Shown piece by piece: positions 1 to 8,565 of a DNA stretch of 64,000 nucleotides (position 1 is the stretch's first letter; each line of letters opens with the position of its first letter). The position numbers and the translations under genes are program-made. This DNA is from Alphaproteobacteria bacterium. GTDB taxonomy: Bacteria > Pseudomonadota > Alphaproteobacteria > Kiloniellales > DSM-21159. Where the stretch lies: NCBI GenBank assembly GCA_030433005.1, contig JAUILQ010000013.1, forward strand, positions 41,379 to 105,378. The letters run 5' to 3'. The notes under the pieces were generated by a model. That model was not told the origin of the DNA. It did no database searches and worked only from the letters and a program-made list of their open reading frames with translations.

Positions 1-768
1 AGGCTGCCGCCGGTCTACCGGCTCCACAGCCACGACAGCCTGACCTCGACGATGGACGAGGCCCGGCGCCTGGCCGAGGCCGGGGCCGAGGACGGCACGC
101 TGGTCTGGGCGCGCGAGCAGAGCGCGGGCCGCGGGCGCCTCGGGCGCAGCTGGGCGAGCCCGCGCGGCAACCTCTACCTCTCCCTGGTGCTGCGCCCCGA
201 GTGTCCGCCCGGCGAGGCCGCGCAGCTCGGCTTCGCCGCGGCGCTGGCGCTGGGCGAGGCGATCGGCAGCGTCTCGCCGCCGGTCGACGTCACCTACAAG
301 TGGCCCAACGACGTGCTGCTCAACGGCCGCAAGGTCGCCGGCCTGCTGCTCGAGTCGCGCAGCACGCCCGAGGGCGGCCTCGACTGGCTGGTGCTGGGGC
401 TCGGCGCGAACGTCGCGAGCTATCCCAAGGAGTCGCGCTATCCGGCGACCTCGCTGCGCTTCGAGGGCGTGCCGCGCGACGTCGACGAGGTCGACCTGCT
501 CGAGGCCTTCGGCCGGGCCTTCCTGAACTGGGCCAGCCGCTGGCTCGAGGACGGCTTCGCGCCGCTGCGCACGGCCTGGCTGCGCCACGCCGAGCGGCTC
601 GGCGAGGAGATCGAGGTCAGGCTGCCCAACCAGACCCTGACCGGCGTCTTCCGCGACCTCGACGCCGAGGGCCACCTGCTGCTCGAGCGCGACGGGCGGG
701 TCACGCCGATCGCCGCCGGCGAGGTCTTTCCGCCGGAGGCCGGCGGCGCCGCCCCGGCCGAGTCCTGA
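1..768 (+). CDS. birA: Biotin--[acetyl-CoA-carboxylase] ligase, 5' end outside window
   Basis: Attaches biotin to the carrier domain of acetyl-CoA carboxylase through biotinyl-AMP, in the cytoplasm. The reading frame is open from base 1, so the true start lies upstream; the first ATG (base 52) is internal, because the residues before it (LPPVYRLHSHDSLTSTMDEA) match the usual N-terminus of the catalytic domain. The biotin-binding loop is visible as EQSAGRGRLGRSW, followed by the KWPNDV motif and a C-terminal SH3-like domain. No N-terminal HTH is seen, so it is likely a monofunctional ligase without repressor activity. It is followed after 19 bp by coaX. In many alphaproteobacteria this pair follows the nuo operon, which would then lie just left of the window (inference). 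Confidence 0.93.
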   Translation, partial: RLPPVYRLHSHDSLTSTMDEARRLAEAGAEDGTLVWAREQSAGRGRLGRSWASPRGNLYLSLVLRPECPPGEAAQLGFAAALALGEAIGSVSPPVDVTYKWPNDVLLNGRKVAGLLLESRSTPEGGLDWLVLGLGANVASYPKESRYPATSLRFEGVPRDVDEVDLLEAFGRAFLNWASRWLEDGFAPLRTAWLRHAERLGEEIEVRLPNQTLTGVFRDLDAEGHLLLERDGRVTPIAAGEVFPPEAGGAAPAES

Positions 769-787
769 GGCGGGGAGGGCAAGCGCC

Positions 788-1579
788 ATGCTGCTGGTCG
801 TCGACATCGGCAACACCAACGTCGTCTTTGCGGTCTACGAGGGCGAGACGGCGCGCGGCCGCTGGCGGGTCGCCACCGACCCGCGGCGCAGCACCGACGA
901 GTACGCGGTGCTGCTGACCCAGTTCCTGGCGCTCGGCGGCCTGGCGCCGCAGCAGATCAAGGCGGCGATGATCTCCAACGTCGTGCCGGCCATGCAGCGA
1001 CCGATCCAGCAGCTCTGCCGCGCCTACCTCGGCTGCGAGCCGGTCTCGGTCGAGCAGGCGATCGCCGCCTACGATTTCGCGATCCGCATCGCCCGGCCCG
1101 AGCAGGTCGGCGCCGACCGCATCGCCAACGCCGTCGCGGCGCACCGCAGCTACGGCGGCGCGCTGATCGTCGTCGACTTCGGCACCGCCACCACCTTCGA
1201 CCTAGTCGATCCCGACGGCGCCTACTCCGGCGGCATCATCGCGCCGGGCATCAACCTCTCGATCGACGCGCTCTACGCCGCCGCGGCGCGGCTGCCGCGC
1301 ATCGCGCTCGAGCGGCCGCGCGAGGTCGTCGGCCACGACACCGTCTCGGCGATGCAATCGGGCGTGTTCTGGGGCTACGTCGGGCTGGTCGAGGGCCTGA
1401 TCGCCCGCATCAAGGCCGAGCGCGGCGAGCACCACCGGGTCATCGCGACCGGCGGCCTGGCGCCGCTGTTCAACGACACCACCGCGGCGATCGACACGGT
1501 CGACGACGACCTGACGCTGCGCGGCCTGGTCCTGATGCACCAGGCGTTGACCGACAAGCAGGGCGGGCTGCCGGTATGA
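788..1579 (+). CDS. coaX: Type III pantothenate kinase
   Basis: Phosphorylates pantothenate, the first step of coenzyme A synthesis. The 263-residue length is normal for CoaX. The N-terminal phosphate-binding motif is present (VVDIGNTNVVFA, about residues 4-15), as are the central GADR and the ASKHA-type GTATTFDLV segment (about residues 130-138). The start ATG at 788 follows a GGGAGGG-like ribosome site. It lies between birA and RNase J in the same direction with short gaps, the usual alphaproteobacterial order, so it is probably co-transcribed with them. Type III kinases are potassium dependent and insensitive to CoA feedback (family knowledge). No oddity was seen. Confidence 0.95.
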   Translation: MLLVVDIGNTNVVFAVYEGETARGRWRVATDPRRSTDEYAVLLTQFLALGGLAPQQIKAAMISNVVPAMQRPIQQLCRAYLGCEPVSVEQAIAAYDFAIRIARPEQVGADRIANAVAAHRSYGGALIVVDFGTATTFDLVDPDGAYSGGIIAPGINLSIDALYAAAARLPRIALERPREVVGHDTVSAMQSGVFWGYVGLVEGLIARIKAERGEHHRVIATGGLAPLFNDTTAAIDTVDDDLTLRGLVLMHQALTDKQGGLPV

Positions 1580-1607
1580 GCCGCAGCGCCCTCAGGGGGA
1601 GAAGGCC

Positions 1608-3296
1608 ATGAAGGCCCAGCCACGCCGTCCCGCCGAGCCGGGTCCCGACGAGCTGCTGTTCGTGCCGCTCGGCGGCACCGGCGAGATCGGCATGAACCTC
1701 AATCTCTACGGCCATGCCGGGAAGTGGCTGATGGTCGACTGCGGCGTCGCCTTCGGTGAGCACGACCTGCCGGGCATCGAGGTCGTGCTGCCCGACCCCG
1801 ACTTCGTCTTCGAGCGCAAGGACGACCTCGCCGGCATCCTGCTGACCCACGCCCACGAGGACCATCTCGGCGCCTTGCCCTACGTCTGGCCGCAGCTCGA
1901 CTGCCCGGTCTACGCGACGCCCTTCACGGCGGCGCTGCTGCGCCGCAAGCTGCGCGACGACGGCGTCGAGCTGCCGGCCGAGCTGATCGAGGTGCCGCTG
2001 TCCGGGCGGCTGTCGATCGGGCCCTTCGAGCTGGAGCTGGTGACCCTGACCCACTCGATCCCCGAGCCCAACGCGGTGCTGATCCACACCGCCTGCGGCA
2101 CCGTCTTCCACACCGGCGACTGGAAGCTCGACGAGGACCCGCTGGTCGGCGAGAGCTACGACGTCGAGCGCCTGCGCCGGCTCGCCGACGAGGGCGTGCT
2201 GGCGATGATCTGCGACTCGACCAACGCCCTGGTGCCGGGCACGGCCGGCTCGGAGCTGGAGGTGCGCGAGGCGCTGGAGAAGACCATCGGCGGACTGTCC
2301 GGCCGGGTCGCCGTCGCCTGCTTCGCCAGCAACGTGGCGCGGCTGGAAACCGTCATGGCCGTCGCCGAGGCCCAGGGGCGGCGCGTCGCGCTGGTCGGCC
2401 GCTCGATGCACCGCATCGTCGCGGCGGCGCGCGAGGCCGGCTATCTCCAGGACATGGCGCCCCTGGTCGACGTGCGCGACCTCGGCTACCTGCCGCCCGA
2501 GGAGACGCTGCTGCTGTGCACCGGCAGCCAGGGCGAGCCGCGCGCCGCGCTCTGGCGCATCGCCAACGACGACCACCCGGACGTGACCCTGAGCGAGGGC
2601 GACAGCGTGGTCTTCTCGAGCCGCGTCATCCCCGGCAACGAGAAGGCCATCTTCGCGCTCTACAACGCGCTCAGCCGCCGCGGCGTCAAGGTCATCTCCG
2701 ACAAGGAGGCGCCGGGCATCCACGTCTCCGGGCACCCCTGCCGGGACGAGCTGACCCAGATGTACCAGTGGGTGCGCCCACGCATCGCGGTGCCGGTCCA
2801 CGGCGAGGCGCGGCACATGGCCGCCCAGGCCGAGCTGGCCCGCGCCTGCCAGGTGCCCGAGGTCGTGCTCGCCGAGAACGGTGCCGTGGTGCGCCTGGCG
2901 CCGGGCAAGGCGGACATCGTGGACCACGTCCACGCCGGGCGCATGGTCGTCGACGGCACCGCGATCCGCTCGACCGACAGCCCGGTGCTGCGCCAGCGCC
3001 GGCGCATGGTGCGCGAGGGCTCGGCGGTCGTCGCTGTCGTCGTCGACGAGCACGGCGACCTGCTGGGCGAGCCGCGCATCGCCGGGGCCGGGCTCTACGA
3101 CAGCGAGCAGGACGCCGACATCGAGGACGCCGCGATCGACGCTGCCGAGGAGGCGGTCCACCGCGCCTCGCGCAAGGAGCGCCGCGACGACGCCGCGCTG
3201 AGCGAAGCGGTGCGCCTGGCGGTGCGCCGCACCTTCCAGCGCGAGCTCGGCCGCAAGCCGGTCGTCGAGGTCCAGCTGATCCGGTTGGAAGACTGA
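1608..3296 (+). CDS. rnj: Ribonuclease J family metallo-beta-lactamase RNase
   Basis: Processes and degrades RNA, with endonuclease and 5'-3' exonuclease activity in the family. The 562 residues match RNase J. The N-terminal beta-lactamase fold carries the metal motif HxHxDH as THAHEDHLG (His81, His83, Asp85, His86), with a further metal His at HTGDWKLD. The beta-CASP part contains the conserved SGH segment (HVSGHPCRDEL). The C-terminal third is charged and ends in the short domain seen in RNase J proteins. ATG 1608 follows a GGGGAGAAGG ribosome site. It is the third gene of the birA-coaX-rnj run. Alphaproteobacteria with RNase J commonly place it here. Confidence 0.93.
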   Translation: MKAQPRRPAEPGPDELLFVPLGGTGEIGMNLNLYGHAGKWLMVDCGVAFGEHDLPGIEVVLPDPDFVFERKDDLAGILLTHAHEDHLGALPYVWPQLDCPVYATPFTAALLRRKLRDDGVELPAELIEVPLSGRLSIGPFELELVTLTHSIPEPNAVLIHTACGTVFHTGDWKLDEDPLVGESYDVERLRRLADEGVLAMICDSTNALVPGTAGSELEVREALEKTIGGLSGRVAVACFASNVARLETVMAVAEAQGRRVALVGRSMHRIVAAAREAGYLQDMAPLVDVRDLGYLPPEETLLLCTGSQGEPRAALWRIANDDHPDVTLSEGDSVVFSSRVIPGNEKAIFALYNALSRRGVKVISDKEAPGIHVSGHPCRDELTQMYQWVRPRIAVPVHGEARHMAAQAELARACQVPEVVLAENGAVVRLAPGKADIVDHVHAGRMVVDGTAIRSTDSPVLRQRRRMVREGSAVVAVVVDEHGDLLGEPRIAGAGLYDSEQDADIEDAAIDAAEEAVHRASRKERRDDAALSEAVRLAVRRTFQRELGRKPVVEVQLIRLED

Positions 3297-3328
3297 CGGC
3301 GCGCGAGAGCAGGAGAGGGCAGGCAGGG

Positions 3329-3733
3329 ATGATCGGACGTCTCAACCACGTGGCCATCGCGGTGCCCGACCTGGAGGCCGCCGCGGCGACCTACCGCGGC
3401 ACCCTGGGCGCCAGGGTCTCCGACCCGCAGGACGAGCCCGACCACGGCGTCACCGTGGTCTTCGTCGAGCTGCCCAACACCAAGATCGAGCTGCTGCACC
3501 CGCTCGGCGAGGACTCGCCGATCGCCGCCTTCCTCGCGCGCAGCCCCTCCGGCGGCATCCATCACCTCTGCTACGAGGTCGAGGACATCCTGGCCGCGCG
3601 GGACAAGCTCAAGGCAGAGGGCGCGCGCGTGCTCGGCGACGGCGAGCCGAAGATCGGGGCGCACGGCAAGCCGGTGCTGTTCCTGCATCCCAAGGACTTC
3701 ATGGGCTCGCTGATCGAGCTCGAGCAGGTCTGA
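3329..3733 (+). CDS. mce: Methylmalonyl-CoA epimerase, VOC family
   Basis: Interconverts (2R)- and (2S)-methylmalonyl-CoA in propionyl-CoA breakdown. The 134-residue protein is a two-module vicinal oxygen chelate fold. It starts with LNHVAIAVPDLEAAAATY, which contains the first metal His; a second conserved His is in GGIHHLCYEV, and the metal Glu is in the C-terminal LIELEQV. The ATG at 3329 is chosen because it gives the standard family N-terminus; upstream in-frame sequence overlaps RNase J and looks non-coding. It lies 32 bp after RNase J and is probably in the same transcript. A different VOC enzyme is possible, but the N-terminal and His patterns fit the epimerase well. Confidence 0.9.
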   Translation: MIGRLNHVAIAVPDLEAAAATYRGTLGARVSDPQDEPDHGVTVVFVELPNTKIELLHPLGEDSPIAAFLARSPSGGIHHLCYEVEDILAARDKLKAEGARVLGDGEPKIGAHGKPVLFLHPKDFMGSLIELEQV

Positions 3734-3851
3734 TGCCGGATCCCGGGCCCCCCTCGGGGCCTGAGACGATTCGCGCCTGGGGCCGGACGTCGGGCGGCGT
3801 TAGAGCGGGGTCCGGCTGGAGCGCCGCTCCACCAAGCCCATCGAGAGACCG

Positions 3852-4106
3852 ATGACCTGGTTCGAGAGCATCGTCGCCTTCTTCCTGATCTGGTGGCTCA
3901 CGCTGTTCTGCGTGCTGCCCTGGGGCGTGCGGCGCAGCGAGGCGCCGGAGGAGGGCCACGATCCCGGTGCGCCCGAGGGGCCGCGGCTGTGGCGGAAGGC
4001 GCTGGTCACCACGGCGGTCGCGGCGGTGATCTGGGGCGTCGTCTTCCTGGTCGTCGACAGCGGCGTAATCTCGTTCCGGGACATGGTCGAGCGCGCGCCC
4101 TACTGA
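3852..4106 (+). CDS. DUF1467 family small membrane protein
   Basis: An 84-residue inner-membrane protein with two predicted membrane segments: one at about residues 5-26 (containing FFLIWWLTLFCVLPWG) and one at about 52-70 (containing VAAVIWGVVFLVV). A charged, Pro/Glu-rich loop (RRSEAPEEGHDPGAP) separates them. The PWGVRR-type motif after the first helix is typical of the alphaproteobacterial DUF1467 family. In many genomes it follows the epimerase and precedes proS and lolCD; here proS does not follow, so the conserved run ends early. Function is unknown. Confidence 0.85.
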   Translation: MTWFESIVAFFLIWWLTLFCVLPWGVRRSEAPEEGHDPGAPEGPRLWRKALVTTAVAAVIWGVVFLVVDSGVISFRDMVERAPY

Positions 4107-4146
4107 CCGGCGGCCCGGACTGCCGGAAAGCCGGCGCGGTCCGAAA

Positions 4147-4380
4147 AAGAAAACGGCAGGACCGGGGTCCTGCCGAGAAGCCGTACGCGTTGAGCCGCGC
4201 TTTAATGTGCCGCGTCGCGTCGGGTGCGTGCGACGTTCCTCCCTAAACCTGGGCCGAGCCCTTTGGGCTTCAAGCTGCAACTTGATAGCGGATGCCCGCT
4301 GTCAGGTCACGCGGAATCTTGCGGCCTCTGCTCGCTGGGCAGGCAGACTGCCCAGTTCCTGGTCTGACGTTTGGGCAGAT
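4147..4380 (-). ncRNA. Candidate leftward structured small RNA (6S-like?)
   Basis: No gene fits bases 4107-4483. Read leftward, the segment forms several hairpins: CTGGGCAG/CTGCCCAG (4335-4355), AGCGG/CCGCT (near 4280-4295) and AGCCC-AAA-GGGCT (near 4256-4268). It ends in a strong hairpin followed by TTTTCTTTTT (4154-4175 and beyond). The CTTGAA-then-CCCAAAGGG part recalls the 3' half of 6S RNA, and the following GTTTAGGGAGG adds a conserved-looking patch. The 5' end is not defined and no convincing promoter was found. The 6S idea is a guess from resemblance; a different sRNA is equally possible. Confidence 0.35.
4154..4175 (-). terminator. Rho-independent terminator, leftward
   Basis: A perfect 10-bp inverted repeat (CGGCAGGACC / GGTCCTGCCG) with a 2-base centre. 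On the minus strand it is followed by TTTTCTTTTT, so it stops leftward transcription. It would end the candidate small RNA rather than the purine permease, which has its own hairpin nearer its stop codon. Confidence 0.75.
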
Positions 4381-4407
4381 CGGCGCCACGAGGCGGCTGA
4401 AACGCGA

Positions 4408-4435
4408 GGGCCCCGCCTCTGGAGAGGCGGGGCCC
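4408..4435 (-). terminator. Hairpin terminator after the purine permease gene
   Basis: A perfect 13-bp inverted repeat (GGGCCCCGCCTCT / AGAGGCGGGGCCC) with a 2-base centre. It lies about 50 bp past the stop of the leftward permease gene. The leftward T-run is short (CGCGTTTCAG), so termination may be partial. Confidence 0.55.
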
Positions 4436-4483
4436 TTGTCCCGTAACCGATTGATAAGACGCCGTTCAGGCGTCCCGCCGTGG

Positions 4484-5776
4484 CTAGCCGCCGATCCAGG
4501 CGAACTTCGCGATGAACAGCACCGCCACCAGGTAGACCGCGACCGAGCAGTCCTGCGGCCGGCCGGCGAGCAGCTTGATCGCCGCGTAGGTGACGAAGCC
4601 GAAGCCGATGCCGTCGGCGATCGAGAAGGTCAGCGGCATGGTGATCGCGGTCACCACCGCCGGCGCGTACTCGCTGACGTCCTCCCAGTCGAGCTCGGCC
4701 AGGCCACGCGCCATCAGGCAGGCGACGAACAGCAGGGCCGGGGCCGTGGCGTAGCCGGGCACGGTCTGGGCCAGCGGGCTGAACAGCAGGCAGGCCAGGA
4801 ACAGCCCGGCGACGACGACGGCGGTCAGGCCGGTGCGGCCGCCCGCCTTGATGCCCGCCGCGCTCTCGATGTAGCTGGTCGTCGTCGAGGTGCCGAGCAG
4901 GGAGCCGGCGATGCTGGCCGAGGAGTCGGCGATCAGCGCCCGGCGCAGCCGCGGCAGCCGGCCCTTGCTGTCGAGCAGGCCGGCGCGGTGCGAGACGCCG
5001 ATCAGCGTGCCGGCGGTGTCGAAGAAGTCGACGAACAGGAAGGCGAAGACGATGGTCACCAGGCCGAGCTGCAGGGCGCCGGCGATGTCCAGCTGCAGGA
5101 AGGTCGGCAGGGGATCGGGCGGCAGGCTGACGACGCCCTTGAACTCCGAGACGCCGAGCAGCACGCCGATCAGCGTGACCACCAGGATGCCGATGATCAC
5201 GGCGCCGGGAACGCGCCGCCAGTCGAGCGCGACCATGACCACGAAGCCGAGCATCGCCAGGATCGCCGGCCAGCTGGTCAGGTCGCCGAGGCCGACCAGG
5301 GTCGCCGGGTTGTCGACGACGATGCCCGCGTTCTTCAGCGCGATGATGCCGAGGAACAGGCCGATGCCGGCCGAGATCGCCAGCTTCAGGCTGCGCGGGA
5401 TGGCGTTGATGATCCACTCGCGCAGCGGCAGCACCGAGATGATCACGAACAGGATGCCGGAGACGAAGACGGCGCCCAGCGCCGCCTGCCAGGCGATGCC
5501 CATGCCGAGCACCACGGCGTAGGCGAAGTAGGCGTTCAGGCCCATGCCCGGGGCCAGGGCGATCGGGTAGTTCGCGAACAGCCCCATGACCAGGCTGCCG
5601 AAGGCGGCGGCGACGCAGGTCGCCACGAAGACCGCCCCGAAGTCCATGCCGGCGTCCGACAGGATCGCCGGGTTGACGAAGGTGATGTAGGCCATCGTCA
5701 GGAAGGTGGTCAGGCCGGCCAGCACCTCGGTGCGCACCGTCGTGCCCCGTTCCTTCAGTCCGAAGAACTTCTCCAT
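4484..5776 (-). CDS. NCS2 family (AzgA-type) purine permease
   Basis: A proton-coupled importer of hypoxanthine, guanine or adenine in the inner membrane. The 430 residues and about 12-14 hydrophobic segments fit the AzgA/PbuG branch. The N-terminus MEKFFGLKERGTTVRTEVLA and the following GLTTFLTMAYI, NPAIL and APGMGLNAYFAY motifs are hallmarks of this branch, as is the FFDTAGTLIGV segment. ATG 5776 is preceded by a GGAGGGG ribosome site. It is monocistronic and leftward, followed by a strong hairpin. No purine riboswitch was recognised upstream. The exact substrate cannot be read from the sequence. Confidence 0.9.
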   Translation of the reverse strand: MEKFFGLKERGTTVRTEVLAGLTTFLTMAYITFVNPAILSDAGMDFGAVFVATCVAAAFGSLVMGLFANYPIALAPGMGLNAYFAYAVVLGMGIAWQAALGAVFVSGILFVIISVLPLREWIINAIPRSLKLAISAGIGLFLGIIALKNAGIVVDNPATLVGLGDLTSWPAILAMLGFVVMVALDWRRVPGAVIIGILVVTLIGVLLGVSEFKGVVSLPPDPLPTFLQLDIAGALQLGLVTIVFAFLFVDFFDTAGTLIGVSHRAGLLDSKGRLPRLRRALIADSSASIAGSLLGTSTTTSYIESAAGIKAGGRTGLTAVVVAGLFLACLLFSPLAQTVPGYATAPALLFVACLMARGLAELDWEDVSEYAPAVVTAITMPLTFSIADGIGFGFVTYAAIKLLAGRPQDCSVAVYLVAVLFIAKFAWIGG

Positions 5777-5980
5777 GCTGCCCCTCCTTGGCCGGCGCGC
5801 GCCGGGAAGGCCCGTCGGCGCGGCGCCCGGCCGGCGATGGCCGGCGTCGGGGCCGCGTCGCGGCCTTCGATCTGCCTTGTGCGTCGATCCCCCCGGATCG
5901 CCGGCCGCCTTGCGTGGCGCGGCCTGTTCTTGAACGGCGCCGAGAATAGGGGCCGCTCCGGCGCGACGCTACAGGAATGT

Positions 5981-5999
5981 GCCCGCCGGCCCGGCGGGC
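5981..5999 (-). terminator. GC-rich hairpin after frnE
   Basis: A 9-bp inverted repeat (GCCCGCCGG / CCGGCGGGC) with a 1-base centre, about 25 bp past the frnE stop. Leftward flanking sequence is ACATTCCTG rather than a clean T-run, so this is a weak terminator or a pause site. Confidence 0.35.
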
Positions 6000-6022
6000 A
6001 GGGGCGAAGGGGCGCGGCCCGG

Positions 6023-6673
6023 TCAGCCGGCGGCGGCGCGCTCCAGCTCGCCCTGGATCGCCAGGTCGAACATCTGCTGCAGGACCTCGGGCGGCTGGGC
6101 GCCGGGCAGGGCGTAGCGGCCCTCGAAGATGAAGCAGGGCACGCCGGTGATGCCGGCCATGCGCGCGCGCAGGTCCTCGGCGCGGACCTCCTCGGCCTCC
6201 TCCTCGCCGGCCAGGAAGCTCGCGGCCTCCGCGGCGTCGAGCCCGGCCGCCTCGGCGGCGGCGGCGAGCACCGCGGGGTCGCCGAGGTCCTCCGCCTTCA
6301 GGAAGGCCGACTCGAACAGGCTGTCGACCAGCGGCGTCTGGCGTCCGAAGCGCTCGGCCCAGCGGATCAGGCGGTGCGACTGCAGGGTGTTGGGCGTGCG
6401 CTTCATGCGCTCGAAGGCGAAGGCGATGCCCTCCTCCTCGCCGGCCGCACGGATCGGGCCGTAGACGCGCTCGGCCTCGCGAACGCCGCCGAACTTGCGC
6501 TCCAGGTAGGCCTGGCGGTCCATGCCCTCGGCCGGCATGTCGGGATTGAGCTGGAAGGCGCGCCAGCGGATCGTCAGCTCGGGCTGCGGCCGCTCGGCGA
6601 GGGCGCGGTCGAGCCGCTTCTTGCCGATGTAGCACCAGGGGCAGATGGTGTCGGAGAAGATGTCGATCTGCAT
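6023..6673 (-). CDS. DsbA-family (FrnE-like) oxidoreductase
   Basis: A thioredoxin-fold protein of 216 residues. It has the redox motif CPWC near the N-terminus (DTICPWCYIGKKRLDRAL, Cys11 and Cys14). The cis-Pro loop is GVPCFIF (about residue 180), and a helical insert containing AERFGRQTPLVDSLFESAFL lies between. There is no signal peptide, so it acts in the cytoplasm, as FrnE-type proteins do. The family includes polyketide-related isomerases and disulfide or stress proteins. It is transcribed away from the acyl-CoA synthetase operon; the 227-bp gap between them must hold both promoters. The substrate is unknown. Confidence 0.88.
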   Translation of the reverse strand: MQIDIFSDTICPWCYIGKKRLDRALAERPQPELTIRWRAFQLNPDMPAEGMDRQAYLERKFGGVREAERVYGPIRAAGEEEGIAFAFERMKRTPNTLQSHRLIRWAERFGRQTPLVDSLFESAFLKAEDLGDPAVLAAAAEAAGLDAAEAASFLAGEEEAEEVRAEDLRARMAGITGVPCFIFEGRYALPGAQPPEVLQQMFDLAIQGELERAAAG

Positions 6674-6900
6674 GGCCTCGGGCTTTCTCCGGCTGGGCTC
6701 TCTCTGGACCGTCGCCGCCGGCGGTCCCGGTGGCGACCGCGGACGAGTCTAACATGGGGCGGCGCGCCGGCCACGGAACCGCCGGCCACTTTGGCGTGAT
6801 CGCCCGACCGCGCAGGGCTGCCGCCAGGGCCCGACGGCTTGACCGCCTCCCGCCGGGTCGTGACAGTAGCGGCCGATCCTGGGAGGCAACGCCGAAGCCG

Positions 6901-8565
6901 ATGGCGAGAGACAGCGACGAATCGATCTACGAGCGCGACCTCGGGCGCACGCCGGCGAACTTCACGGCGCTGTCGCCGCTGTCGTTCCTGCGCCGCGCGG
7001 CGGAGGTCTATCCGCACAAGCCGGCGGTCATCCACGACCGCGTATTCAGCTATCGCCAGCTCGCCGAGCGGGCGCGACGCCTGGCCTCGGCGCTGGAGAA
7101 GCGCGGCCTCGGGCCGGGCGACACGGTCGCGGTCATGGCGCCCAACGTGCCGGCGATGCTGGAGGCGCACTACGGCGTGCCGCTGATGGGCGGCGTGCTC
7201 AACGCGCTGAACTACCGGCTCGACGCGGCGACCATCGCCTTCATCCTGCGCCACGGCGAGGCCAGGGTGCTGATCACCGACCGCGAGTTCGCGCCGACCG
7301 TCGAGAAGGCCCTGGCCGAGCTGCAGGATCCGCCGCTGGTCGTCGACATCGACGATCCCATGACGGAGGCGCAGAAGGGCGAGAAGGGCAAGGCCCTGGG
7401 CGCGCTCGACTACGAGGCCTTCCTTCAGGAGGGCGACCCGGAGCGGCCCTGGAGCCTGCCCGAGGACGAGTGGCAGGCGATCTGCCTCAACTACACCAGC
7501 GGCACCACCGGCGATCCCAAGGGCGTGGTCTATCACCACCGCGGCGCCTTCCTGAACGCCATGGGCAACGCCATCTCGATGAACCTGGCCCGCGACAGCG
7601 TCTATCTCTGGACGCTGCCGATGTTCCACTGCAACGGCTGGAGCTACACCTGGGCGGTCACCGCCATGGCCGGCACCCACGTCTGCCTGCGCCGTGTCGA
7701 CCCGGAGCTGATCTATCCGCTGATCGAGAGCCAGGGCATCACCCATCTCTGCGGCGCGCCGATCGTGCTCAATCTGCTGGCCCACGCGCCGGAGTCGGTG
7801 CGCCGGCCGCTGCCCAAGCCGATCCGCGTGGTCACCGGCGGGGCGGCGCCGCCCTCGGCGATCATCGCCAACATGGAGCGCCAGGGCTTCCTGATCACCC
7901 ACATGTACGGCCTGACCGAATGCTACGGCCCGGCGACGCTTTGCGCCTGGCAGTCGGAGTGGGACGAGCTCGATCTCGAGGGGCGGGCCGCCAAGATGGC
8001 CCGCCAGGGCGTCAAGCTGGTGACGCTGCACGACTGCACCGTGCGCGACCCGGAGACTCTCGAGGAGGTGCCGCACGACGGCGCGACCATGGGCGAGCTG
8101 ATGCTGCGCGGCAACACGGTGATGAAGGGCTACCTGAAGAACCCCAAGGCGACGGAGAAGGCCTTCGCCGGCGGCTGGTTCCACACCGGCGACCTCGGCG
8201 TCGTCCACCCCGACGGCTACATCGAGGTCAAGGACCGCACCAAGGACGTCATCATCTCCGGCGGCGAGAACATCTCCAGCCTGGAGATCGAGGAGGTGCT
8301 CTACCGCCATCCCAAGGTGCTGGAGGCCGCCGTGGTCGCGCGGCCCGACGAGAAGTGGGGCGAGACGCCCTGCGCCTTCGTCACGCTGAAGAGCGGCGAG
8401 AGCGCCAGCGAGAGCGAGATCCTCGGCTGGTGCCGCGACCACCTGGCGCGCTTCAAGGTGCCCAAGACACTGGTCTTCACCGAGCTGCCCAAGACCTCGA
8501 CCGGCAAGATCCAGAAGTTCGTGCTGCGCGAGCAGGCGCGTCTTCTGGAGGGGACGGCATCATGA
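6901..8565 (+). CDS. AMP-forming acyl-CoA synthetase (LvaE-like position)
   Basis: Activates a carboxylic acid to its CoA thioester through an acyl-AMP. The 554 residues show all adenylate-forming core motifs: YTSGTTGDPKGVVYHHRG (about residues 198-215), the GLTECYG loop, HTGDLG, and the hinge region KDRTKDVIISGGENISS. The C-terminal catalytic lysine motif KTSTGKIQKF is also present. ATG 6901 is chosen for the conserved family start after a GGGAGG-like site. It overlaps the next gene by 4 bp (ATGA) and heads a five-gene operon. The context suggests that it activates levulinate or another 4-oxo/4-hydroxy acid; other short- or medium-chain acids remain possible. Confidence 0.9.
   Translation: MARDSDESIYERDLGRTPANFTALSPLSFLRRAAEVYPHKPAVIHDRVFSYRQLAERARRLASALEKRGLGPGDTVAVMAPNVPAMLEAHYGVPLMGGVLNALNYRLDAATIAFILRHGEARVLITDREFAPTVEKALAELQDPPLVVDIDDPMTEAQKGEKGKALGALDYEAFLQEGDPERPWSLPEDEWQAICLNYTSGTTGDPKGVVYHHRGAFLNAMGNAISMNLARDSVYLWTLPMFHCNGWSYTWAVTAMAGTHVCLRRVDPELIYPLIESQGITHLCGAPIVLNLLAHAPESVRRPLPKPIRVVTGGAAPPSAIIANMERQGFLITHMYGLTECYGPATLCAWQSEWDELDLEGRAAKMARQGVKLVTLHDCTVRDPETLEEVPHDGATMGELMLRGNTVMKGYLKNPKATEKAFAGGWFHTGDLGVVHPDGYIEVKDRTKDVIISGGENISSLEIEEVLYRHPKVLEAAVVARPDEKWGETPCAFVTLKSGESASESEILGWCRDHLARFKVPKTLVFTELPKTSTGKIQKFVLREQARLLEGTAS

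Noticed and set aside
1470..3161. Minus-strand open frame opposite RNase J
   Set aside because: RNase J has all metal-site motifs on the plus strand; the antisense frame is low complexity.
5777..6022. Purine riboswitch upstream of the permease gene
   Set aside because: The segment is GC-rich with generic hairpins and lacks the conserved loop and junction sequences of the purine aptamer.
4302..6755. Long open frames on both strands opposite or beside the purine permease and frnE
   Set aside because: The real genes have clear transporter and thioredoxin motifs; the other frames encode Arg/Gln-rich sequence without any family feature.
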